From NCBI RefSeq assembly GCF_900177645.1, contig NZ_FXAO01000002.1:434001-498000 (forward strand): 64,000 nucleotides of DNA. The letters run 5' to 3'. Below the pieces are notes generated by a model. It did no database searches, was not told where the DNA came from, and saw nothing but the letters and a program-made list of their open reading frames with translations. The position numbers and the translations under genes are program-made. Source of the stretch: Arenibacter troitsensis (lineage in GTDB: Bacteria; Bacteroidota; Bacteroidia; Flavobacteriales; Flavobacteriaceae). How positions within the stretch are numbered: position 1 is the stretch's first letter; each line of letters starts with the position of its first letter. Shown here piece by piece: positions 29,201-38,092 of the stretch.

Positions 29201-29430
29201 CACATATTGCGAATAAACAATGAATCGTTGGGAAAACGAAGTTGCATTTCAGTTTCGAAATGCCCAAAGTTCATCATTCGTGATCCTAAATTATTACCCA
29301 CTAGAACGATATGGGAGTTAGGGGAAATATTTAATGTATTGTCTTCCTCTTTACTACAACTGTAGAAACCAAGGAACAGGAAAATCATTAGAAACAACTT
29401 TCCCCAGGCAACTTTTTTGTTAATATTCAT
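26224..29430 (-). CDS. SGNH - propeller dehydrogenase - HEAT - cytochrome c lipoprotein (PVC-type heme protein)
   Basis: A 1068-residue lipoprotein (FLGFYSCSKEED lipobox). N-terminal SGNH/GDSL-like domain (about 35-270; HIVLVGNNLGSRM at its start, DGFQLTDYGYQKFAQLL at the end). Next a glucose/sorbosone dehydrogenase-like beta-propeller (about 375-720), GYKVELFASEVEFPDLANPVQ, with two Ca-binding-like loops DTDGDNKAD and DTDGDDKAD. Then HEAT-like repeats (about 740-900; FRARSAAVGVLRYAGHQ, PRVRLEALVAASWLG), and a terminal cytochrome c with CATCH near 949-953. It resembles the PVC-type CxxCH membrane-bound dehydrogenases. Likely oxidises a sugar or polyol in the periplasm. It is last in a seven-gene minus-strand operon, 18 bp after a Gfo/Idh/MocA gene. 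Confidence 0.85.
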   Translation of the reverse strand: MNINKKVAWGKLFLMIFLFLGFYSCSKEEDNTLNISPNSHIVLVGNNLGSRMMNFGHFETEMQLRFPNDSLFIRNMCDGGNTPGFRPHASRNSPWAFPGAEKFEHESGQAIHFEDDENGRRSGPIGHFPSPDEWLTNLKADIVIGFFGYPESFEGPEGVDNYKEELRAFIKHTLSQKYNGSTPPQLALVSPIAFEDLSDKMDLPDGKKENGNLELYTAAMKEIAAEEGVLLVDAYEPTKEWYQTESTDLTQDGFQLTDYGYQKFAQLLADKVFGTKKSKAEENRELVLEAVNEKNWFWHNDFKIPNGVHAYGRRYDPFGPDNYPYEIEKIRQMTAIRDTAIWQALEGKKMDLAKSDAKTRTLPEVETNYKPSNKNGNPEYLYGKDALDKIKPAPGYKVELFASEVEFPDLANPVQVSFDNKGRLWVAVMPSYPHYKPGDSKPNDKLLILEDTDGDNKADKQTIFADGLHLTIGFEFAPEGVYLSQGTNLVLLKDTDGDDKADVKEIVLSGFDDHDTHHAISAFTADPSGAIYMGEGVFLHTNVETAYGTVRGTNGGFYRYSPQRHYLERTAQLPIPNPWGIAFDDWGQPFFEHTSGPSATWMMPGTIVPRYGVSSPLPENLIEKDHLVRPTSGLEFVSSRHFPEAAQGNMLIANTIGFLGIKEHSMVDDPKTAGYVSKHQEDLISASDKNFRPVDMEFAPDGSLYFIDWHNVLIGHMQHNARDPLRDHVHGRVYRITYPSRPLVEPAKIADASIDELLDNLKLPEYRTRYRTKRELRARDASEVLSKLKTWVANLDAKDSKYEHHVLEALWVTWGLDQVDGQLLKQVLNAKDFRARSAAVGVLRYAGHQIPDQAELLMQAAKDDNPRVRLEALVAASWLGRDVGIPIITESGKKGLDKWMEKPYESALAHLNGHKAGEEPKEVIKTDLKGKDLELLVAGREIYMRDGYCATCHQADGQGLDASGFPPLAGSEWVTGNVDRLIKLTTKGLMGPIEVNGKTYPGQVPMTPFGNLLTADETAAVLTYVRNTFGNKASPISPEKVKEVREQIKDKQGFYSPEELLKEHPHGK

Positions 29431-29448
29431 CTTTTGTTTGGTATATAA

Positions 29449-30420
29449 TTAATTGATATTCACGTGAATTCCTTCTTTTTCAGATTTTTCACAAGCCTCT
29501 ATAATTCGTTGGCATGTAATGGCATCCTCAAGGCTGGAAAGTGCCTCTTCATTGTTTCGCAATACATTGTTTATGAAATGTGTTGCCGTATTCTTTATCG
29601 ACTCAGGATAACACTGATACGTTTGTGAATGGGCACCATTACGGTCATTTATTACCCAATCCCGATAGCTGTATCTAGTACTTCCTTTTGTTCCAATAAC
29701 TTTTATAATACAAGTCCATGGATCTCCTGCATGATCATCATTGGCAAAACTGGCCGATAAATGGCTCAAGGTACCATTCTGCATCTTAATATTCGCCATG
29801 GCTACATTTTCTTGTGGAGCAATGGTCGTATCTACCGTATGTTTTAAACAAGAAACCGTTTTGGGCTGTCCTGCCAAATATAACATGGTATAACTGTGAT
29901 GGGTCAATATCTGTCTTATGACCCCAGGATAGCGCGCTCTTATATCCTCGGCATGATGTATATTGTACATCATATAGAATTGGGAAATATCGCCCAATTT
30001 ACCGCTCTCAATCATTGATTTTGCCCTCTTTATCCCTGCCTCATAGATATAATTATGGACCGGCATACATTTAACACCAGCCGTTTTAACAGCTTCCTGC
30101 ATCAGCTCCAACTCAGCAATACTAGAGGCTGCCGGTTTTTCCACCAATATATGTTTTCCTGCCTTAGCCGCCCTAATGGTATAATCACAATGGGTCTCCA
30201 TATTGGTCAATATGAAAACCGCATCGATTTGGGGGTCTTGAAACAATTCATCCTCCGTTTTATAAGTCTTACATCCAAAGATTTTTGCCTTTTTTGCCCC
30301 TTTCTCAAAAGTCCTGTTCCAAAGACCCACAAGTTGGGCACCAGGTAAATTATTTATGGCCTCTGCATGTAAATCGGCTATGTCTCCCGCCCCAATAAAT
30401 CCTATTCCTATTTCTTTCAT
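29449..30420 (-). CDS. Gfo/Idh/MocA family oxidoreductase
   Basis: A 323-residue NAD(P)-dependent dehydrogenase of the glucose-fructose oxidoreductase/inositol dehydrogenase family. Rossmann motif IGFIGAGDIADLHAEA at residues 6-21, the EKP motif in KHILVEKPAASS near 94, and a C-terminal catalytic beta-sheet domain. The cytoplasmic location follows from the absence of a signal peptide. Its start overlaps the previous gene (epimerase) by four bases, so the two are cotranslated. Likely oxidises or reduces a hydroxyl or keto group of a sugar-like substrate; which one cannot be told from sequence. Confidence 0.9.
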   Translation of the reverse strand: MKEIGIGFIGAGDIADLHAEAINNLPGAQLVGLWNRTFEKGAKKAKIFGCKTYKTEDELFQDPQIDAVFILTNMETHCDYTIRAAKAGKHILVEKPAASSIAELELMQEAVKTAGVKCMPVHNYIYEAGIKRAKSMIESGKLGDISQFYMMYNIHHAEDIRARYPGVIRQILTHHSYTMLYLAGQPKTVSCLKHTVDTTIAPQENVAMANIKMQNGTLSHLSASFANDDHAGDPWTCIIKVIGTKGSTRYSYRDWVINDRNGAHSQTYQCYPESIKNTATHFINNVLRNNEEALSSLEDAITCQRIIEACEKSEKEGIHVNIN

Positions 30421-31436
30421 GAGGCAGCAGTAGAATATTTTAATATGCCTTTTTCTGCCATAGCCTTAAACTCTATCAAGGAATTTCGGATCCCCTCAGC
30501 TATGTCGGTCAAAGGCAAATTCTTAAATGTGCTCGCTATTTTACTATGGTCCAAATCGCAAACGAAGAGGTTGGGCGGAGCACCATCCATGACAGATAAT
30601 GATACATATTCCCCCATTCCCAAGGCAGTAGCCTGTTCTTTTATGATACTCAAGAATGAGGTGATTGGAATGGTCTCTCCCTGTATGTTAAAGGCGCCAA
30701 AACCTTGGTAGGGCTGTAGCGCACAGGCAGCGAATTGAGCCCCCACATCTTCTACAAAATGGTAGTTTTCCCTTCCTTGGTATGGCATTTCAAAAGGAAT
30801 TACTTTTCCATCCACTGCCCCTAAGACTATGGCCTTTAAGGCATTGGTGGGGGCAGAGGTCTTTCCTTTGTCCCTACCCTTTCCATAGGTGGTGTTCAAC
30901 CTCAGGCAAACGGTAGGTATTTTGGTGTTATCATGAAATAAACGTGCCAAGTGTTCCCCCGATAATTTCCATATGCCATAGTGATTGGGCGGGGCCAAGG
31001 GAACATCCTCATTAATGATTTCTTGTGGATACATGGACCTCATTCCATAAACCGCGGCCGAGCTGGCAAAAACAAATCTCTTGAGATTGGTCAGTTTTTC
31101 AGCCGCATCAAAGAGCGCCATTGTACCTCCTGTATTTATTTCCATGCCACCAATATGATCTCGGGAACAATCCGGACTTTGGTAGGCCCCTAAATGAATG
31201 ATGTGAGTGGGGTCCACCTCCAACAAAACCCTTTCAATCTCTTTGTAATTGGAAACATCCAGAGTAACGAACTCCAGACGGGAATCCAAATCATCCGGTA
31301 GCCATAATTTTAATGGGTCCACATTATTGGAGCGGGTAGCAATAACAATTTTCCCGACTTCCTTTGATTGTAGAAGTTTATAAATCGTGACCGATCCTAT
31401 ACAGCCGGTACCTCCTGTTATAAATATTTTGTGCAT
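30417..31436 (-). CDS. NAD(P)-dependent sugar epimerase/dehydratase (extended SDR)
   Basis: A 339-residue extended short-chain dehydrogenase. Nucleotide-binding motif GGTGCIGSVTIY at 7-18, VDPTHIIHLGAYQS, FASSAAVYG (catalytic Ser region) and YGIWKLSGE with the YxxxK pair. It acts on a sugar, nucleotide sugar or sugar acid in the cytoplasm. Overlaps the following Gfo/Idh/MocA gene by ATGA and lies 63 bp after the zinc dehydrogenase gene. Uronate dehydrogenase-like members of this family also exist; I cannot decide between epimerase and dehydrogenase. Confidence 0.88.
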   Translation of the reverse strand: MHKIFITGGTGCIGSVTIYKLLQSKEVGKIVIATRSNNVDPLKLWLPDDLDSRLEFVTLDVSNYKEIERVLLEVDPTHIIHLGAYQSPDCSRDHIGGMEINTGGTMALFDAAEKLTNLKRFVFASSAAVYGMRSMYPQEIINEDVPLAPPNHYGIWKLSGEHLARLFHDNTKIPTVCLRLNTTYGKGRDKGKTSAPTNALKAIVLGAVDGKVIPFEMPYQGRENYHFVEDVGAQFAACALQPYQGFGAFNIQGETIPITSFLSIIKEQATALGMGEYVSLSVMDGAPPNLFVCDLDHSKIASTFKNLPLTDIAEGIRNSLIEFKAMAEKGILKYSTAAS

Positions 31437-31499
31437 AATCCTTAATGCTAGTTTTTTTTTAATATTAGGTTGTAGGCCTGTACAAGAACTAATGTGTTA

Positions 31500-32612
31500 T
31501 CAGTTCATTTTTACAACGGCCTTCATATTATTTGCCTTTATCGAATCTTCAAAAGCTTGATTAATATCTTTAAAATCGTAGTAGTCCGTGTAGTGTTCTG
31601 AAGGAAATATACCGGTTACCATCAATTTTTGTGCGGCCATATAGTCTGCCCTGCAAGATCCCATGGACCCCCTCATGTTTAAGGAGGTTCGTGTAAGGTG
31701 AGTGGCATTGATCTGTACATCCGTTCCATAGGTAGCAATAACACATATATCCCCTTCAGGTTTTACAACACCTACCGCCTCTGTAAGTACAGGTGGAACG
31801 CCGGAACATTCTATAAGAAGATCTACCTTTCCATTAGTACCAAAAGGAATACCTTTATCATCGGTGATGCCATTTAGCAACTGGGAGGTCAAAGAATTTT
31901 CAGGTGACACCTCAATGGTAATAAAACCTCTTTCTTTTGCCCTTTTTAAACGGATATCACGATCGTGGGCAATTCCGGTTACTGCCACTCTTGCTCCTGC
32001 TGCACGTGCTACTTCCGCAGACATCATACCTATGATTCCACAGCCCGTAACCACAACGTCCTGTCCTGGCTTAATGTCGCATTTGTTATAAAGTGCATTG
32101 GTTATAATAGACAAAGGTTCCACCAAGGCACCTTGGGCCGGGGTAAGACCTTTCATTAAAGGCACTACTCGATCCGACTCCAAAACTACTTGTTGTCCAA
32201 ATCCCCCATTTCTATGAAAACCGATGATTTCCTTTTTGGGGCATAAATTCCATTTGGACACGCTGCATGCCGGGCAATCCTCTTCCCTACAGCCCAACAT
32301 GGCCAAGGGCGTAAAAATATCCCCAACCTTAAGGTCACCGTGGTCACCAGGACCCAACTCCAAAACCTCGGCGCTAAACTCGTGCCCAATTACCCTAGGA
32401 CGCTGCACCCAATCAAAATTGGCCTTGCCTATAGTTGCACTATTATCCGAGCCACAAATTCCGGTATACAGTGTTTTTGCCAATATTTCACCTTCCTTCA
32501 ATGGAGGGATTTCCATATCTACAACCGCTGAATTACTGAGGACCGACTGACCGGAGTTTGGATATATTTTCTCGTTGGACTGAAGACAAAATCCTTTTAT
32601 AGAATTACTCAT
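31500..32612 (-). CDS. Zinc-dependent alcohol/polyol dehydrogenase (MDR)
   Basis: A 370-residue medium-chain dehydrogenase. Catalytic zinc ligands in TGICGSDNS and GHEFSAEV; the structural zinc lobe GCREEDCPACSVSKWNLC has all four Cys; Rossmann motif VVTGCGIIGMMSAEVARAAGA. Relatives include threonine, sorbitol and inosose dehydrogenases. It is placed between two Gfo/Idh/MocA dehydrogenase genes of the same operon, which suggests successive oxidation of a polyol or sugar. It lies 101 bp after the upstream Gfo/Idh/MocA gene. Confidence 0.9.
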   Translation of the reverse strand: MSNSIKGFCLQSNEKIYPNSGQSVLSNSAVVDMEIPPLKEGEILAKTLYTGICGSDNSATIGKANFDWVQRPRVIGHEFSAEVLELGPGDHGDLKVGDIFTPLAMLGCREEDCPACSVSKWNLCPKKEIIGFHRNGGFGQQVVLESDRVVPLMKGLTPAQGALVEPLSIITNALYNKCDIKPGQDVVVTGCGIIGMMSAEVARAAGARVAVTGIAHDRDIRLKRAKERGFITIEVSPENSLTSQLLNGITDDKGIPFGTNGKVDLLIECSGVPPVLTEAVGVVKPEGDICVIATYGTDVQINATHLTRTSLNMRGSMGSCRADYMAAQKLMVTGIFPSEHYTDYYDFKDINQAFEDSIKANNMKAVVKMN

Positions 32613-32713
32613 AGCAATAATTTGTTAATTTTAATTTCATGTTCTATTTAAAGTTTAAAAATTGATAATTCAATTCTAAACTATGAACTTCCTTTATCAG
32701 AAAAATTTGAAAG

Positions 32714-33868
32714 TTACCATTTAACCCCAGTATCTTTCCAGCTCTTGGTTCTGGCAGATTCCAAAACGGCCTCGCAAACTTTTTGGGTTTCTTGAGCTTC
32801 CTTGAAGGTAGGCGAGCAAGGCTTGCCCTCCTCTAGAGCCTTAAGGAAATCCGCTATTTGATGTACAAAGCTATGCTCATACCCAATAGAAAGTCCCGGC
32901 ACCCACCATTTGTCCATATAGGGATGGTCGCCATCCGTTACATGGATGGAACGCCATCCTCTCTCTTGGGATTCATCCCTATGATCAAAATACTCCAAGC
33001 GACTTAGGTCGTGCAAGTTCCATTTTATAGAGGCATGTTCCCCATTAATTTCAAAAGTATATAAAGCCTTATGCCCTCTAGCATATCTTGTGGATTCAAA
33101 AAGACCCAAAGAACCATTATCAAAATGGCAATGAAACATACAAGCGTCATCAATGGTTACCTCTTGTTTTTCACCAGTACCGGTATGTACCCTTTCCTTT
33201 ATAAAAGTTTCGGTCATGGCGGAAACATCCTTGATCCCACCATTCAACCACATAGCAGTATCTATACAATGCGCCAACAAATCTCCTGTTACACCAGATC
33301 CGGCCGCATCATTATCCAAGCGCCATAGGCCCTCACCACCTTGTGGAAGCTCTGGACTAATGGTCCAATCCTGTAAAAAATTGGCACGATAATGAAAAAT
33401 CTTACCCAATTTACCGGCATCTATAAGTTGTTTTGCCAAAGTTACCGAAGGCAATCTTCTATAATTAAAATAAACGGTATTGGGTACTCCTGCCTTTTCA
33501 ATGGCATCAACCATCGGTTGGGCTTCAGCCACTGTACGTGCCAACGGTTTTTCACACAAAACCATTTTCCCAGCTTCTGCCGCTGCAATGGCAATTTCGG
33601 CGTGCATATTGTTGGGAGTACATATATCTATGGCATCAATGTCATCACGGGCAATTAACTTTTTCCAATCCGTTTCTATGGATTCATAACCCCATTGATC
33701 CGCAAATGCTTGGGTACGCTCTTTGTTACGTCCGCAAATAGCCTTTAAAACCGGTTGATACTTCAACTCTGGAAAAAAATTACCTACCCTCCTATAGGCA
33801 TTGGAATGGGTTCTACCCATAAATCCGTAACCTACCATTCCTATTCGTAACTCCTTTTTACTTGACAT
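32714..33868 (-). CDS. Gfo/Idh/MocA family oxidoreductase, long form
   Basis: A 384-residue dehydrogenase. [19 protein letters not shown] at residues 9-27 (nucleotide fold), [11 protein letters not shown] with the catalytic Lys near 105, and [28 protein letters not shown], typical of the inositol/levoglucosan/3-keto-glycoside branch ([14 protein letters not shown] supplies the substrate-binding His-x3-Asp). No signal peptide. Second in the operon after the TIM-barrel isomerase gene (66-bp gap). The two Gfo/Idh/MocA enzymes here are distant paralogues and probably perform different steps. Confidence 0.92.
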   Translation of the reverse strand: MSSKKELRIGMVGYGFMGRTHSNAYRRVGNFFPELKYQPVLKAICGRNKERTQAFADQWGYESIETDWKKLIARDDIDAIDICTPNNMHAEIAIAAAEAGKMVLCEKPLARTVAEAQPMVDAIEKAGVPNTVYFNYRRLPSVTLAKQLIDAGKLGKIFHYRANFLQDWTISPELPQGGEGLWRLDNDAAGSGVTGDLLAHCIDTAMWLNGGIKDVSAMTETFIKERVHTGTGEKQEVTIDDACMFHCHFDNGSLGLFESTRYARGHKALYTFEINGEHASIKWNLHDLSRLEYFDHRDESQERGWRSIHVTDGDHPYMDKWWVPGLSIGYEHSFVHQIADFLKALEEGKPCSPTFKEAQETQKVCEAVLESARTKSWKDTGVKW

Positions 33869-33934
33869 GTATACTCTATTTTTTTTAATTGAATTTAAAC
33901 TTTTTTGAATTGCGCCTAATTTTGAAACCCACTA

Positions 33935-34984
33935 CTAAGGAGCTTCATACCAACCATGTAGTTGACGCACTTTTATCATAGCGCCTAAAATGTCGTTCCA
34001 AGTTTTGGGCTGCATCATAACATCATTGGGGAACATACATCCGTCCCAACAAATATGCCTTATTTTTTTGGTAAGGACTCCATTTTCATCGCGCAACCAA
34101 TGACCTGCGTCAACTGCAATATCCAATTTTCCATTTGGATCTGTAGCCTGGCAGTGCCTTCCGGTTTTATCATGGGATCCCGAGCCAAATACGGTACCAT
34201 CATTTTGAGCCACGTGAAAATCAATCGTCCATGGGCGAAGCGCTGCAGTTACAGTCTTAAGACCTTCGGTCAATGTTGCACGGTCACTCCAGTCAAAGTC
34301 TTTAGGTAAAATTCTTTCGTCCTCCTTATTATACCCCAAGAGATACAACAAGGTATGGGCCATATCGGCTTGAAATCCTATATTAGGCCTATCTACGGCC
34401 TCTAGGGTGTTCACCATGGTCTTCCAACCGTGCATTCCTCCCCAGCAAATTTCACCTTCAGCAGCTAAGGCCTCGCCATAATCGGCGGCCACGTCGCAGG
34501 CCTCACGGAATGTCTGAGCAATCAATTTGGTATTGGCCACGGGATCCGCGGCCCAACTATGCGGATCAACGGACGAATCTATTCTAATGACCCCATTGGG
34601 ACGAATCCCTAGATCACGCAGTTTTTTGCCTATGATACAGGCCTTGCGAACCTGGGTTACAAACTGATTGCGCTCTTCCCTAGACCCCATTGCGGAGCCT
34701 CCCCCTGTTCCGGCCCAGACAGGGGCTACCAAACTACCAATTTCAAGATTTTTGGCCCTTGCCTTATCCACCATTTTTTTAATACCATCATCATTGGAAT
34801 CAATATCCAAATGAGGGTCGGCAACAAAAAGGTCAAATCCGTCAAATTTAACCCCATCTACCTCCGCATTGGCAGTAAGCTCAATCATGGTATCTATAGA
34901 AATAGGTGGCTCTGAATCAGGTCCTTTACCTACCACACCGGGCCACGAAGCGTTGTGGAGTTTAGGAAAATTGTTTTCTGGCAT
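33935..34984 (-). CDS. TIM-barrel sugar isomerase/epimerase family protein
   Basis: A 349-residue xylose-isomerase-like TIM barrel ([19 protein letters not shown]...). Likely metal ligands: the Glu in [11 protein letters not shown], the Asp and His in [11 protein letters not shown], and the HxD-type site in [12 protein letters not shown] use the ATG at 34984 because an earlier in-frame ATG would overlap the ThuA gene; this leaves a 23-bp gap. Members of this family isomerise or epimerise keto sugars or act as 3-keto-glycoside lyases. Within this operon that fits processing of a keto intermediate made by the dehydrogenases (inference). Confidence 0.85.
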   Translation of the reverse strand: MPENNFPKLHNASWPGVVGKGPDSEPPISIDTMIELTANAEVDGVKFDGFDLFVADPHLDIDSNDDGIKKMVDKARAKNLEIGSLVAPVWAGTGGGSAMGSREERNQFVTQVRKACIIGKKLRDLGIRPNGVIRIDSSVDPHSWAADPVANTKLIAQTFREACDVAADYGEALAAEGEICWGGMHGWKTMVNTLEAVDRPNIGFQADMAHTLLYLLGYNKEDERILPKDFDWSDRATLTEGLKTVTAALRPWTIDFHVAQNDGTVFGSGSHDKTGRHCQATDPNGKLDIAVDAGHWLRDENGVLTKKIRHICWDGCMFPNDVMMQPKTWNDILGAMIKVRQLHGWYEAP

Positions 34985-35007
34985 AACTGTTGATTTAATC
35001 GTTATTA

Positions 35008-36201
35008 TTATTTTCTTGGCATTATAATAGACTCCCAACCTGCAAGATCGGAAGGTTTTACATTTTTCTGATACCCCTCAAAGTTAAAAGTAGTTGGCTC
35101 ATAGCCCCCTACAAAATCTACCGGATTGTCCTTTTTAATTTCTTCTTCCATTTCCAATCCCCAAAAACAGGCGTTGATGAGCATTCTTCGAAAACCTTCA
35201 TTCAGGATATCTTCCGAAGCCCCATGGGTAGTGGTAAATGCCCGCCCAGGCTTGCCCGATTCCAATTGATATGTTCTAACCCAAGCCACAGGAAGCTCTT
35301 CCTTGCTTGTGTCCGGTGCAGCGTCCGGGGTCATCCCGTTCAACACCCTTCCCCGAGCCAATATCTTCAAATCCTTACCCTTGGGGTAGGCGTTATAGCC
35401 TCCACATTGAGCCCATGCACTTTGCACTCCTCGCATTATAGGATGCTCCCTATTATTTTCTTCCAATATCAGTTTGGAGGCCTGCTGATGGTTCTTGCCA
35501 TAGTGCCCAACCCAGGTCTCTCCTAATACTACTTCCCCAAATCCACCGTGCCAAGCCTCTTTTTCCCCATCGTATTTATAGTCATAATGTTTCCAATTGG
35601 GATTATCGGCGTTTTTAAAAGCATGGGTAGAAGTTCGCAATCCTATAACAGCCCCTCCCCTTTTAAGATAATCATCAATATATTGCATCTGCGCATCCTC
35701 AAAATTTGCAAACCTCATGAACATTACCATAAGGTCTGCCTCTTCAAGCACATCGAGTCCTTTAAGATCAGACCCTCCAGGCAAGATATTGCCATCATCG
35801 TCCAAAGCCCATACCACGGTACAGCTAAAACCATATCTCTTGGCCAAAATCCTTGCCAATGCCGGTAAGGTTTCCTCCCCTCTATATTCATGATCGGTAG
35901 CAACGAAAACAATATGCTTACCCTTTCCCGGACCTTTCAGGCCATTATATGTTATGCGATAATCATTAGGATTTCTTTCAGCGTTTACGGCCTCCATATT
36001 CCACTTGGGACCATCATTCTCCAGCTCCTCGCCTTCTACCTGCACTATCAATTGTTCCGTATATTTATTACCTAGAACCACAGCTCTTTTGCTATCCTTG
36101 TCACCACAGGAAACAAGCACACCAACCACTAAGAAAGACCATATGGCATTCCATGTGATCTTCCCAAAAAAAGAACCTCTGTAAATTACTGATTCCAACA
36201 T
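35008..36201 (-). CDS. ThuA-domain lipoprotein, copy 1
   Basis: A 397-residue ThuA/trehalose-utilisation-type protein with a class I amidotransferase-like fold. The hydrophobic N-terminus ends VLVSC, a lipobox, so it is exported. Core sequences: [58 protein letters not shown] and [19 protein letters not shown]. First gene of the minus-strand operon and divergent from araC. In rhizobia ThuA works with the Gfo/Idh/MocA enzyme ThuB on 3-keto-disaccharides, so the pairing here with two such enzymes is suggestive. A second ThuA is encoded at 40272-41393. Confidence 0.88.
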   Translation of the reverse strand: MLESVIYRGSFFGKITWNAIWSFLVVGVLVSCGDKDSKRAVVLGNKYTEQLIVQVEGEELENDGPKWNMEAVNAERNPNDYRITYNGLKGPGKGKHIVFVATDHEYRGEETLPALARILAKRYGFSCTVVWALDDDGNILPGGSDLKGLDVLEEADLMVMFMRFANFEDAQMQYIDDYLKRGGAVIGLRTSTHAFKNADNPNWKHYDYKYDGEKEAWHGGFGEVVLGETWVGHYGKNHQQASKLILEENNREHPIMRGVQSAWAQCGGYNAYPKGKDLKILARGRVLNGMTPDAAPDTSKEELPVAWVRTYQLESGKPGRAFTTTHGASEDILNEGFRRMLINACFWGLEMEEEIKKDNPVDFVGGYEPTTFNFEGYQKNVKPSDLAGWESIIMPRK

Positions 36202-36509
36202 AATAATACAAATCTAATATCCCCGTTACAGGAACCATTCCAATGCCAAACCTTGTAGTGTTTGAGATAATCAATGTATAAAATTCCATGGATGACCAAC
36301 GGGCACATTAAGCCATATTGTTTGTCAATATCTAAATATATTATCAATTTTTATACACTATTCTTAAAATTTACACGGATAAAATTTGACAATAAAAACT
36401 TAGGTTTACAAATCTAAAATACTATCTGATTGGATATTCCCTATATCTTACTAAAAGATGACACTTTTTTGTCTTAAATTAGCCAAAATAAAATTCAATC
36501 AGGAAATTT
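36202..36509. promoter_or_regulatory. Divergent control region between the ThuA operon and araC
   Basis: A 308-bp A/T-rich gap. On the minus strand TAGATTTG (36216 down to 36209) fits the -7 consensus but lies only 7 bp from the ThuA start codon, implying a very short leader. A widely spaced inverted repeat TTGTCAA (36322-36328) / TTGACAA (36386-36392) and GACA-N6-TGTC (36460-36473) are possible AraC-type operator halves. All are weak individually. Confidence 0.35.
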
Positions 36510-37394
36510 ATGAGTACCCCCAACATTGAAAAAACCTTAACCACCAAGGAAACTTTTATTTTCAAGGATATGGTTGGCCCCTACTTCAATCCAAACTGGC
36601 ATTTTCATCCGGACTACCAGATATCTTTAATTGCCGAGGGCAAAGGGACGAGATTTGTGGGAGACCACGTCCAATCTTTTGAAAAAGGCGACCTAGTTGT
36701 TACCGGCCCAAACCTTCCTCATTTGTGGCGTAGCGATGATGCTTATTTTGACAAGAACAGCAAGCTGTCTACAAGAGGTCTGGTAATTTATTTTGACCAC
36801 GATCTTTTTAGTGAATCCTTATTGGGCAAGGAGGAGTTTTACAACATAAACAAGTTCGTGGAAAATTCGGTAAGGGGTATGGAGTTTTATGGGGAAACCC
36901 GCAATAAAATAAATAGGCTTATCCACAAGATCAATAATGAACTGGGGTTTAGAAGAATTATTAAATTATTGGAAATAATAGATATCCTTGCCAATAGTGA
37001 AGAATACCACCTTTTATCCAGTCCGGGGTATACCAATGTCTTTAAGGGCGATGACGCGGATAAAATGCGAATTGTCTACGACTATGTCATGACAAATTTC
37101 AAAACCAAAATATCGTTGGAAGAAATATCGGAAATGCTCAATATGACCACCACCTCCTTCTGCAGGTATTTTAAACCCCGGGCAAACAAAACCTTTACCC
37201 GCTTTGTAAATGAAATCAGAATAGGGCATTCAAGAAAATTATTACTGGAAGATAATTTGAATATCTCCCAGATAAGTTACGAGTGCGGTTTTAATGCCTT
37301 ATCCAACTTCAATAGACAATTCAAGGCAATCGTCCAAATGAGCCCACATGAATACCGAAAATTATTTTTGAATATCAAAACAAGCATATCCTAA
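36510..37394 (+). CDS. AraC-family transcriptional regulator
   Basis: A 294-residue activator. Residues 20-100 form a cupin ligand-binding domain (WHFHPDYQISLIAEGKGTRF; GDLVVTGPNLPHLWRSDD). The C-terminal 100 residues hold two helix-turn-helix motifs (ISLEEISEMLNMTTTSFCRYFK and ISQISYECGFNALSNFNRQFK), with the AraC signature toward MSPHEYRKLFL. Sitting between the two oppositely transcribed arms of the catabolic locus, it is the obvious candidate regulator of both, with a sugar-like effector (inference). Confidence 0.93.
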   Translation: MSTPNIEKTLTTKETFIFKDMVGPYFNPNWHFHPDYQISLIAEGKGTRFVGDHVQSFEKGDLVVTGPNLPHLWRSDDAYFDKNSKLSTRGLVIYFDHDLFSESLLGKEEFYNINKFVENSVRGMEFYGETRNKINRLIHKINNELGFRRIIKLLEIIDILANSEEYHLLSSPGYTNVFKGDDADKMRIVYDYVMTNFKTKISLEEISEMLNMTTTSFCRYFKPRANKTFTRFVNEIRIGHSRKLLLEDNLNISQISYECGFNALSNFNRQFKAIVQMSPHEYRKLFLNIKTSIS

Positions 37395-37520
37395 AAGCGT
37401 AAAATATGGCCCTCACCCTATGGGAGCCAAAATTATTTAGAAGTTTAAGATTAAATTCAGGTAAAAACCAATCCCAACCTATTTACCAAAGCTTAAAACT
37501 TGGTCTAAATAAAAAGCATT

Positions 37521-37679
37521 AAACCTCAGGGCAAGCCCTGAACCCAATAATAGGAATCGACCCAAGGGTCGAGGTATTGAACCTAGATCCCGCCAAAAAA
37601 GGCGGGATTAGGTCAACTTGCAATTTTAAGTTCGTCTTACCGACTTCTCAAAATTGAGTTTCACTAATAAATTATAAGC
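37521..37679 (+). repeat. Dispersed multi-hairpin repeat, copy B
   Basis: The better-preserved copy of the element at 23601-23761. It is a chain of short perfect stems: CAGGGC-AA-GCCCTG (37527-37540), GACCC-AA-GGGTC (37559-37570), CCCGCC-AAAAAA-GGCGGG (37589-37606), AACTT...AAGTT (about 37615-37632) and the palindrome CTCAAAATTGAG (37647-37658), ending TTTCACTAATAA. It lies 127 bp downstream of the araC stop and 414 bp before the MFS gene, on the same side relative to its upstream gene as copy A. Confidence 0.82.
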
Positions 37680-38092
37680 ATATTTTATCCTTACCATATT
37701 AGCCGTCGATTTCTGGTTACTTATAACAAAACTGTTCTACCTTATATATTATACATATTATATGGTGCAATGAATTTTATTTTTTTGGACTAGGAACCAA
37801 TATATGTAAATGGCAAAAAAGTACCATTATTTAGTAGGATACAGGAACTTTAAAAAATCTTTAAAGTTTAAATTTATCAGCTTTTAATTTTTTGGTTTTA
37901 TAAGACCATGGATTTGCCTTAGGCAAATAAAAAAAAGCTAAGTAACAAAAGCGTAAAATAGACTATCATTAATTTATTATTTGATAAAACAATTAAAAAT
38001 AAATTATGATTATTGTAAAAAAGAGATTAAACTTATACACTGAAATCAAAAATTAAATTATACACCATCTAATTAAAAATCTATTAAATCCA
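37680..38092 (+). other. A/T-rich leader region of the MFS gene
   Basis: About 410 bp, very rich in A/T, with no open frame worth calling and no clear -7 box. It presumably holds the promoter for the plus-strand transport and isomerase genes. Confidence 0.3.

Noticed and set aside
36322-36392. TTGTCAA / TTGACAA spaced repeat as an AraC operator
   Set aside because: Seven-base halves 57 bp apart in A/T-rich DNA are easily expected by chance; kept only as a remark in the control-region entry.
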